In this document: piece after piece, positions 6,720-12,685 of the stretch | Layout: each line of letters starts with the position of its first letter | Position numbering within the stretch: the stretch's first letter is position 1 | From: Lachnospiraceae bacterium | GTDB lineage: Bacteria; Bacillota; Clostridia; Lachnospirales; Lachnospiraceae | Direction: 5' to 3' | DNA length: 13,406 nt | NCBI GenBank assembly: GCA_900751785.1 | Contig: CAADSM010000003.1 | Location: 1 to 13,406 of the forward strand | The notes under the pieces: generated by a model | What the model was told of the DNA's origin: nothing | Databases searched by the model: none | Seen by the model: the letters and a program-made list of their open reading frames with translations, nothing else | Made by a program: the position numbers and the translations under genes

Positions 6720-6722
6720 AAT
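6694..6722 (+). promoter_or_regulatory. Sigma-A promoter for divIC overlapping the yabQ end
   Basis: TTGAAA (6694-6699), a 17-base spacer and TAAAAT (6717-6722) give 5 of 6 matches in each element. The start would be near 6729, with a ~47-base leader to divIC. The -10 element contains the yabQ TAA stop. The region is A-rich. Confidence 0.7.
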
Positions 6723-6775
6723 GGTCTGTATAACGGGGATTTAAAAACGGTGATTAATAAGTTGGGTGAATGTGC

Positions 6776-7114
6776 ATGAAAAACAGAAAAAATGCCGGGA
6801 GGGACCGGCGCGTCAGGAAAAAGAAGAGTTTAAGTCTTGGCAGGCATAAGAAGAGCGTTCTGATGATTAGCGCGGTGCTGGTCATGCTCTGCGGAGTACT
6901 CACTGTCAATTCCATCACGCTGATGGCGAAGAATGACAGCTACAAGAAGCAGGAGCAGGAGCTCAAGTCGCAGATCGAAGAGCAGAAGGAGCGCGAGGAA
7001 GAGATCGACGAGTTCGAGGAATATGTCAAGTCAGACGAGTATGTCAAGGATACTGCGGAAGAGAAGCTCAATCTGGTAGATCCGAATGAGATCATTTTCA
7101 AGGCAGCGGAATAG
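6776..7114 (+). CDS. divIC: Septum formation initiator DivIC/FtsB
   Basis: A 112-residue bitopic membrane protein of the divisome, partner of FtsL and DivIB/FtsQ in activating septal peptidoglycan synthesis. The layout is standard: a very basic cytoplasmic N-terminus (1-26), one membrane helix (about 27-50), an extracytoplasmic coiled coil rich in K/E/Q (53-82), and a conserved end EEKLNLVDPNEIIFK (95-109). GGGTGA at 6764-6769 stands 6 bases before ATG 6776. The other in-frame ATG (6770, adding Met-Cys) would have no spacing from it, so 6776 is preferred though not proved. It has its own sigma-A-like promoter and is followed by a strong terminator, so it can be expressed independently of sporulation. 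Position between yabQ and spoIIE equals that in Bacillus, but the S1-domain gene yabR is absent. Confidence 0.92.
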   Translation: MKNRKNAGRDRRVRKKKSLSLGRHKKSVLMISAVLVMLCGVLTVNSITLMAKNDSYKKQEQELKSQIEEQKEREEEIDEFEEYVKSDEYVKDTAEEKLNLVDPNEIIFKAAE

Positions 7115-7161
7115 ACAGGCTGTAGTGTTAATAGAAGAATATAGCAGATCAGATACAAAAG

Positions 7162-7197
7162 AGACTCCGGGAGAATTTCTCCCGGAGTCTTGTTTTT
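7162..7197 (+). terminator. Strong intrinsic terminator after divIC
   Basis: A perfect 13-bp stem (7162-7174 with 7178-7190) with a 3-base ATT loop is followed by TGTTTTT. It lies 48 bases after the divIC stop. It should end the yabP-yabQ-divIC transcript, so spoIIE would need its own promoter. The AAAA before the stem may also let it act, more weakly, on the other strand. Confidence 0.92.
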
Positions 7198-7219
7198 GAA
7201 ATAGCGGCGAACCAAAGCA

Positions 7220-7282
7220 CGGGACTGCCCGAGACCTTGGCGGCCGCTGGCAGTCCCGGAATGTGCCTCCTGGCACTTCCGG
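7220..7282 (+). other. Two overlapping hairpins in the spoIIE leader
   Basis: Hairpin 1 pairs CGGGACTGCC (7220-7229) with GGCAGTCCCG (7249-7258), a 10-bp stem with a 19-base loop holding GCGGCCGC. Hairpin 2 pairs CCGGAA and GTGCC (7256-7267, one bulged T) with GGCACTTCCGG (7272-7282) around a TCCT loop. They share bases 7256-7258, so they compete at that edge. No T tract follows either one. The spoIIE ribosome binding site begins at about 7299. The gap 7115-7311 holds only the terminator and these structures; I see no convincing promoter or Spo0A box (TGNCGAA). Confidence 0.6.
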
Positions 7283-7311
7283 TGATCCAGGAAGCATGAA
7301 GGGAGCATCAG

Positions 7312-8715
7312 ATGGCCATGAATGATGGACAGGCACTGCATAACAGTCCGTACGTGGAACAAATAGAGAAATTCGCATCTTCCCTTAAGCAGCTGTCTCA
7401 TACATTCCTTGGTCTCGAGGACAGAAAGCAGGCGTTTTCCAGCGACGAGATCGACGGGATGTTTGACCGGGTGAAAGAGCAGGTGTGCGAGAAGTGCGAA
7501 AAATGTACCTGGTGCTGGGGAGAGAACGTTGTACATACATACCAGATGGGGTATGAAGTGCTCTCGGCGGTAGACCACTATGGAAACGAGCTTGACACAG
7601 AGACAAAGAGGAAGCTGATGCAGCGATGCATCATGGCGCCGCGGTTCCTGCGGGAGATGCTGGAGGGATTCCATGAGGCACGGCAGAATCTGATATGGAC
7701 GAACCGGATCGCAAGGAGCCGGGAGGGGTGCGCGATCCAGATGGATACATTTGCCGATATGATCCGGAGTACGGCGAAGGAGCTGGAGGACAGCATCTTT
7801 ACCGACGAACGGCTGGAGAAAAGGATCATGGCCCATCTGAAAAAGAAAAAGATCCGTGTCTTGTATACTCACTTTTTTATGAACAGGGAAGGCAAGTATG
7901 AGGTCCACGTGACAGCGCGGGCGATGCAGAAGCAGAAAGTGCCGGTGAAGGAGCTTGTCAAGGGCGTTTCCGAGGCGGCCGGCCGGAGGTTCATTCCGCA
8001 GAGCGACAGCGCTCAGATGATCGGGCAGAGATATATGACGGTCGTCTGCCGCGAGGGGCCGGCATATTACACGATGTCGGGGGCGGCACGGATCGGGAAG
8101 GGATGCAGCCAGATATCGGGAGATAATTTCACGATGATGGAGATGCCCGGCGGAAGGAAGGGCGTTGTGCTCTCCGATGGAATGGGATCGGGGGAGGAGG
8201 CGTGCCGGGAGAGCACGCTGGTGATCGAACTCCTGGAGGAGCTCCTGGATGCAGGCTTCCCGGAGAAGACGGCGATCCAGATGATCAATACGACGCTTGT
8301 GATGGGACGGGAGGAGATCCACTATTCCACTGTGGATATGACGGTGTTCGATCTGTACAGCGGAGAGTGCGAGATCATCAAGGCGGGAGCGTCGTCCACG
8401 TTTATTAAGCGGAAAGACTGCGTAGAGCATCTGAGCTCCACGAGCCTACCCATCGGCGTGATGAATGCCATCGAGATCGATTCGGTGAAGCGGAAATTAG
8501 GCGACGGCGATTTTGTTATCATGGTAACGGACGGGGTCCTGGACGCCCTGCCCGTCGGGGAGCAGGACATCCTTCTTGAGACGATCATACAGGGGAGTGT
8601 CATCACAAATCCCCGGGAGATGGCGCAGCATGTGCTGGAGCAGGTGCTGAACTGGACCGGGAAGGAGCCGGCAGATGACATGACGGTCCTTGCGGTTGGG
8701 ATCTGGGAATGCTGA
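7312..8715 (+). CDS. spoIIE: SpoIIE-family protein phosphatase lacking the membrane domain
   Basis: A 467-residue PP2C-type serine phosphatase. In Bacillus SpoIIE dephosphorylates the anti-anti-sigma factor SpoIIAA-P and so activates sigma-F in the forespore. The C-terminal catalytic domain (about 265-467) keeps the metal-binding acidic residues: SGDN (D271), LSDGMGSGEE (D289), VTDGVLDA (D407) and DDMTVL (D455/D456). The N-terminal 1-260 resembles the central region of SpoIIE and carries a regular CxxCxxCxxC run (C59, C62, C65, C68) followed by W. Bacillus SpoIIE is about 827 residues with ten N-terminal membrane helices; none occurs here, and the 197 bases upstream contain no coding remnant of them. 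ATG 7312 follows AAGGGAG at good distance. Gene order (divIC, spoIIE, tilS) supports orthology. Whether sigma-F control works the same without membrane anchoring is open. Confidence 0.85.
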   Translation: MAMNDGQALHNSPYVEQIEKFASSLKQLSHTFLGLEDRKQAFSSDEIDGMFDRVKEQVCEKCEKCTWCWGENVVHTYQMGYEVLSAVDHYGNELDTETKRKLMQRCIMAPRFLREMLEGFHEARQNLIWTNRIARSREGCAIQMDTFADMIRSTAKELEDSIFTDERLEKRIMAHLKKKKIRVLYTHFFMNREGKYEVHVTARAMQKQKVPVKELVKGVSEAAGRRFIPQSDSAQMIGQRYMTVVCREGPAYYTMSGAARIGKGCSQISGDNFTMMEMPGGRKGVVLSDGMGSGEEACRESTLVIELLEELLDAGFPEKTAIQMINTTLVMGREEIHYSTVDMTVFDLYSGECEIIKAGASSTFIKRKDCVEHLSSTSLPIGVMNAIEIDSVKRKLGDGDFVIMVTDGVLDALPVGEQDILLETIIQGSVITNPREMAQHVLEQVLNWTGKEPADDMTVLAVGIWEC

Positions 8716-8724
8716 GGCATTCCC
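8705..8724 (+). other. Hairpin enclosing the spoIIE stop codon
   Basis: GGGAATGC (8705-8712) and GCATTCCC (8717-8724) form a perfect 8-bp stem. The 4-base loop TGAG includes the TGA stop. No T tract follows, so it may act as a 3'-end stabiliser or, with the palindrome CGCCTGCAGGCG at 8741-8752, as a weak termination region. Confidence 0.5.
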
Positions 8725-8773
8725 CGCTGCGCCTGGTCTCCGCCTGCAGGCGTATCCGCCGCGCTGATGCGGG

Positions 8774-8802
8774 TTGAAATTTGTGCATGAATTGGGTATA
8801 GT
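8774..8802 (+). promoter_or_regulatory. Sigma-A promoter for tilS-hpt-ftsH, start point at the ATG
   Basis: TTGAAA (8774-8779), 17 bases, then TATAGT (8797-8802) match the vegetative consensus at 5 of 6 positions each. The usual start, 6-8 bases after the -10, falls on 8808-8810, which coincides with the first tilS ATG at 8809. A transcript from here would be leaderless. Confidence 0.75.
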
Positions 8803-8808
8803 TTACAT

Positions 8809-10233
8809 ATGATGAAGAAGACAGAGAAAAAAATAGAAGAGTTTATCAGAAAATATCACATGATAGATAAAGGCGACAGAGTGATAGCGGGCGTATCGGG
8901 CGGAGCGGATTCGGTATGCCTGCTTTTTATGCTTTGTTCCCTGCGGGAAAAGCTTGGGTTTGAGGTCCTGGTCTGTCATGTGAACCACGGGCTGCGAGGC
9001 GCGGATGCGGACGCAGATGAGAGATATGTGGAGGCGCTGTGCGGAAAATTAAAGGTCCCATGCAGGATTTTTCGGGAAAATGTGGAATTAACTGCCAGAA
9101 AAAGGAAACAATCTCTTGAGGAGGCGGGGCGTATGGTGCGGCGCGAGGCATTTGAAACCATGTGCAGGGAAGACGGCGGGACGAAGATCGCCACGGCCCA
9201 TCACAGGGATGACAATGCTGAGACGATGATCATGAACTTCGCGCGCGGGACGGGGCTGAAGGGACTGTGCGGCATCCGCCCTGTGCGGGGCAGGTGGATC
9301 CGTCCGCTGCTCTGTCTCGGGAGGGCTGAGATCGAGGAATGGGTTACGGCCCGTCAGATCGATTTCTGCCGGGATGCGACCAATGACGAGGATGAATATA
9401 CGAGAAACCGCATCCGCCACCATATCATCCCGGCTCTGGAGCAGCAGGTGAATGCCGGGGCGGTCCGGCATCTCAACGAGCTTTCCGCTCAGCTGTCAGA
9501 GGTGTGGGACTTTATGGAAGAGGAGACTGCGAGGGCGCGGAAAGAATGCGTTTTGACCGCGGAAGATCCTGACGGGAGTCGAGTAGTGAAGATCGACGCG
9601 GAGGGATTTTCCCGGACCGCGCCCGCTGTCAGGAAGTTCCTCGCAGCAGAGTGCATCAGAGAGGCGGCGGGAGCCGACAGGGATATCGAGGCGGTCCATA
9701 TTGCCGCGCTGACAGAGCTCTTTGGGAAACAGACGGGGAAGACCCTGGATCTTCCCTATCGTGTGAAAGCCCTGCGCACGTATGAAGGAGTCAGCCTTTT
9801 CAAAAAGACGGAGCGGCGGGTGGATGCCGGAAAAAGTGAGCGGGAACTGGAGATCCCGGGGGAAACTGTATTTCCTGAGACAGGGCAGAAGATCTGCTGT
9901 ACCGTAGTGGATGCTGACGGCGATCATTCGGTAAAAGAGATACCACAAAAAAGCTACACGAAATGCTTTGACTATGATATAATAAAATACAGTCTTTCTG
10001 CGAGATTCCGTCGTCCGGGAGATTATCTCACCGTGGACGGGACAGGAAGCCGCCAGAGGCTGAAGTCTTATTTTATAAATGAGAAAGTCCCTCGTGAGGA
10101 GCGGGACAGGAAGCTTCTGATTGCAGACGGAGATCATATCGTATGGATTCCGGGAATGAGGATGAGCAGCGCTTATCAGATCGGAAGCCAGACAAAAAGG
10201 ATTCTTAAGATAAATATAACGGAGGAACAGTGA
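8809..10233 (+). CDS. tilS: tRNA(Ile)-lysidine synthase TilS
   Basis: A 474-residue ATP-dependent ligase that converts C34 of the AUA-reading tRNA-Ile into lysidine, changing both codon and amino-acid identity. The PP-loop SGGADS is at 30-35, CHVNHGLRG at 56-64, AHHRDDNAETM at 130-140 and DATNDEDEYTRNRIRHHIIP at 189-208. The C-terminal tRNA-recognition domain, with FRRPGDY (400-406) and RLKSYFINEKVPREERD (417-433), is complete. The start is either of two adjacent ATGs (8809, 8812). No Shine-Dalgarno sequence lies before them and the promoter is immediately upstream, pointing to leaderless or nearly leaderless translation. The next internal Met (18) would remove a conserved helix. It leads a compact operon: hpt starts one base after its stop, and ftsH follows. 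Confidence 0.95.
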   Translation: MMKKTEKKIEEFIRKYHMIDKGDRVIAGVSGGADSVCLLFMLCSLREKLGFEVLVCHVNHGLRGADADADERYVEALCGKLKVPCRIFRENVELTARKRKQSLEEAGRMVRREAFETMCREDGGTKIATAHHRDDNAETMIMNFARGTGLKGLCGIRPVRGRWIRPLLCLGRAEIEEWVTARQIDFCRDATNDEDEYTRNRIRHHIIPALEQQVNAGAVRHLNELSAQLSEVWDFMEEETARARKECVLTAEDPDGSRVVKIDAEGFSRTAPAVRKFLAAECIREAAGADRDIEAVHIAALTELFGKQTGKTLDLPYRVKALRTYEGVSLFKKTERRVDAGKSERELEIPGETVFPETGQKICCTVVDADGDHSVKEIPQKSYTKCFDYDIIKYSLSARFRRPGDYLTVDGTGSRQRLKSYFINEKVPREERDRKLLIADGDHIVWIPGMRMSSAYQIGSQTKRILKINITEEQ

Positions 10234-10234
10234 T

Positions 10235-10765
10235 ATGTCAGAGATGATCAGAGAATTGATTTCGGAAGAAGAAGTGGATAAGAGGATCCGGGAGCTCGGA
10301 GAAGAGATCAGCAGAGATTATGCGGGAAAGCAGATCCATCTGATCTGCGTCCTTAAGGGCGGAGTCTTTTTCATGTGCGAGCTGGCGAAGAGGATCACCG
10401 TACCGGTATCCATGGATTTTATGTGCGTGGGAAGCTATGGGGACGGGACAAAGTCAAGCGGAGTCGTCCGCATTGCCAAGGATCTTGATGAGTCGATCGA
10501 GGGCAAGGAGGTCCTTATCGTGGAGGATATCATTGATTCAGGCAATACGCTGTATTATCTCATGGATGTGCTCCAGAGGAGAAAGCCGGCCAGCCTTCGG
10601 CTCTGCACGCTGCTTGATAAGCCGGAGCGGAGAGTGAAGGACGTGAAGGTGGACTATGTGGGATTCGAGATCCCGGATAAGTTCATCGTCGGTTACGGGC
10701 TCGACTACGCTCAGAAATATAGAAACCTTCCGTATATCGGTATTGTGGAAGGCGTGGAAGAATAG
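10235..10765 (+). CDS. hpt: Hypoxanthine-guanine phosphoribosyltransferase
   Basis: A 176-residue cytoplasmic purine-salvage enzyme transferring the phosphoribosyl group of PRPP to hypoxanthine or guanine, giving IMP or GMP. The PRPP-binding loop VLIVEDIIDSGNTL (93-106) contains the E-D acidic pair. A KGG turn (41-43) and the flexible catalytic loop SYGDGTKSSG (67-76) are present. The base-contact region is KVDYVGFEIPDKFIVGYGLDY (residues 118-138, with K118 near the purine and D128 after it). Length is normal. The ribosome binding site GGAGG (10221-10225) lies within the end of tilS, and the ATG is one base after the tilS stop, so expression is tied to tilS. The tilS-hpt-ftsH order is conserved in Firmicutes. 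The purine preference (Gua versus Hyp) cannot be read from sequence. Confidence 0.95.
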   Translation: MSEMIRELISEEEVDKRIRELGEEISRDYAGKQIHLICVLKGGVFFMCELAKRITVPVSMDFMCVGSYGDGTKSSGVVRIAKDLDESIEGKEVLIVEDIIDSGNTLYYLMDVLQRRKPASLRLCTLLDKPERRVKDVKVDYVGFEIPDKFIVGYGLDYAQKYRNLPYIGIVEGVEE

Positions 10766-10782
10766 GAAGGAGTTTTACAGCT

Positions 10783-12621
10783 TTGGACAACAACAAGAAA
10801 TACAGAGGCGTCAGCGGTCCTACGATACTCAGCTTTATCGTGATCGTGGTGATCGTGCTCTGGATGGCAAATCAGCTCCAGATGCATCAGCAGGAGATGA
10901 GCTACAGCACATTTGTGTCGGAAGTGGAAGATGGAAATGTGGCAAACGTATATATCAATCAGAACAGTGCCGTTCCGACCGGAACCTTGTTGGTGACGCT
11001 GAAGGACGACGACGCGGCGAGACGGGTCAACGTCTCAGACGTCAAGGAGGTGCAGGAGCTCCTGGATGAGAACGAGGTCGTCTACGGGATGTCGGATGTC
11101 CCAAGAGAATCGATGATGACGACGATCCTGATCCCGGTCCTGGTGGCTCTGGGCGGCGTGTTCCTGATCTTCTTTCTCATGAACCGGCAGGGGAACGGGG
11201 CGAACGCGAAGGCGATGAACTTCGGGAAGAGCCGCGCAAGGATGACGAGCCAGAATGAGATCAAGGTCACCTTTGCCGACGTGGCAGGCCTGAAAGAGGA
11301 AAAAGAGGAGCTCGAGGAGATCGTTGATTTTCTCAAGGCTCCGAAGAAATATATCCAGGTCGGAGCGAGGATCCCGAAGGGCGTGCTCCTGGAGGGACCT
11401 CCGGGAACCGGAAAGACCCTGCTGGCGAAAGCGGTGGCAGGAGAAGCGGGAGTGCCTTTCTTCAGCATTTCCGGCTCTGATTTTGTGGAAATGTTTGTCG
11501 GTGTGGGAGCTTCCCGTGTCCGTGATCTTTTCCAGGACGCGAAGAAGAATGCTCCGTGTATCGTATTCATTGACGAGATCGACGCGGTCGCAAGACGCCG
11601 CGGAAGCGGTCTCGGAGGCGGCCACGACGAGAGAGAACAGACGCTGAACCAGCTCCTTGTGGAGATGGACGGCTTCGGCGTCAATGAAGGCATCATTGTG
11701 ATGGCGGCGACGAACCGGAAGGATATCCTTGATCCGGCGATCCTCCGACCGGGGCGATTTGACCGAAACGTGATCGTGGGGCGTCCGGATGTGGGCGGAA
11801 GAGAAGAGATCCTCCGCGTACACGCGAGGAATAAGCCGCTGGGAGACGACGTGGATCTGAAGCAGATCGCTCAGACGACCTCGGGATTTACCGGGGCGGA
11901 TCTTGAGAATCTGCTGAACGAGGCGGCGATCCTTGCCGCGAAGGACAATAGAGTGTTTATCCAGCAGTCGGATATCCGGCATGCTTTTGTAAAAGTAGGG
12001 ATCGGACCGGAGAAGAAGAGCCGGATCGTTTCTGACAAGGAGCGGCGCATTACGGCATATCATGAGGCTGGGCATGCCATCCTCTTCCATGTGCTGCCGG
12101 ACGTAGGACCGGTCTACAGCGTGTCCATTATCCCAACCGGAGGTGCGGGCGGATATACGATGCCGCTGCCGGAGAGGGATGATATGTTCAATACTAAGGG
12201 GCATATGCTGCAGGAGATCACGGTTTCTCTGGGCGGACGCGTCGCTGAGGAGGAAGTCTTCGATGATATCACCACAGGGGCTTCCCAGGATATCAGGCAG
12301 GCGACCGCAATTGCAAAGTCGATGATCACGAAGTTCGGTATGTCCGAGCGTCTCGGCCTGATCAATTATGACAATGACAGCGACGAAGTATTTATCGGGC
12401 GGGATTTCGGCCATACATCGAGAGGATACGGTGAAAAGGTTGCCGGAACGATCGATGAAGAGGTGAAACGGATCATTGATGAATGCTATGAAAAGGCGCG
12501 GACCATCATAAAAGAGCACCACGACGTGCTGGATGCGTGCGCACAGCTTTTGCTGGAAAAGGAAAAGATAACAAGAAGTGAATTTGAAGCACTGTTCGAG
12601 AGCAAGGGAGCGGAGGCATGA
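10783..12621 (+). CDS. ftsH: ATP-dependent zinc metalloprotease FtsH
   Basis: A 612-residue membrane-anchored AAA+ protease that hexamerises and degrades misfolded membrane proteins and regulatory substrates. Domains in order: membrane helix 1 (about 12-30), an extracytoplasmic segment (31-110), membrane helix 2 (111-133), the AAA module with Walker A GPPGTGKT (205-212), pore loop MFVGVG (237-242), Walker B VFIDEID (261-267), and the second region of homology with arginine fingers R325/R328, and the M41 protease domain with HEAGH (427-431) and the third zinc ligand D503. The start is a TTG at 10783, 10 bases after AGGAAGGAG. The next in-frame ATG (10864) would remove helix 1, so the TTG is well supported. 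The Asp/Glu-rich extension after the protease domain found in some longer homologues is absent. It follows hpt by 17 bases in the same operon. Confidence 0.97.
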   Translation: MDNNKKYRGVSGPTILSFIVIVVIVLWMANQLQMHQQEMSYSTFVSEVEDGNVANVYINQNSAVPTGTLLVTLKDDDAARRVNVSDVKEVQELLDENEVVYGMSDVPRESMMTTILIPVLVALGGVFLIFFLMNRQGNGANAKAMNFGKSRARMTSQNEIKVTFADVAGLKEEKEELEEIVDFLKAPKKYIQVGARIPKGVLLEGPPGTGKTLLAKAVAGEAGVPFFSISGSDFVEMFVGVGASRVRDLFQDAKKNAPCIVFIDEIDAVARRRGSGLGGGHDEREQTLNQLLVEMDGFGVNEGIIVMAATNRKDILDPAILRPGRFDRNVIVGRPDVGGREEILRVHARNKPLGDDVDLKQIAQTTSGFTGADLENLLNEAAILAAKDNRVFIQQSDIRHAFVKVGIGPEKKSRIVSDKERRITAYHEAGHAILFHVLPDVGPVYSVSIIPTGGAGGYTMPLPERDDMFNTKGHMLQEITVSLGGRVAEEEVFDDITTGASQDIRQATAIAKSMITKFGMSERLGLINYDNDSDEVFIGRDFGHTSRGYGEKVAGTIDEEVKRIIDECYEKARTIIKEHHDVLDACAQLLLEKEKITRSEFEALFESKGAEA

Positions 12622-12633
12622 CTGCGTCCGCTC
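12608..12633 (+). terminator. Hairpin around the ftsH stop codon, weak terminator
   Basis: GAGCGGA (12608-12614) pairs with TCCGCTC (12627-12633) over a 12-base loop that contains the TGA stop and a possible inner GCA/TGC pair. It is followed by TTCCTGCCGTTTT, too poor in T for a standard terminator. It may end the tilS-hpt-ftsH operon or stabilise its 3' end. Confidence 0.4.
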
Positions 12634-12685
12634 TTCCTGCCGTTTTGCCGGATTATGTTTCAACTTTGGAAAGGGGCTAGAAGAT

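Noticed and set aside
6940..8430. Long open frame on the - strand (496 codons) opposite divIC and spoIIE
   Set aside because: It lies antisense to two well-identified genes, crosses the strong terminator, and its translation is rich in His/Leu/Arg with no domain resemblance. It is a frame shadow of GC-rich coding sequence.
9975..9983. Extended -10 (TGATATAAT) inside tilS that might drive hpt-ftsH
   Set aside because: There is no -35 element at 16-18 bases (TACACG), and the bases encode DYDII in a conserved part of TilS. It was kept only as a weak possibility.
11035..12663. Long open frame on the - strand (542 codons) opposite ftsH
   Set aside because: It is fully antisense to a complete ftsH with all catalytic motifs. 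The translation shows no recognisable motif and has the composition of a shadow frame.
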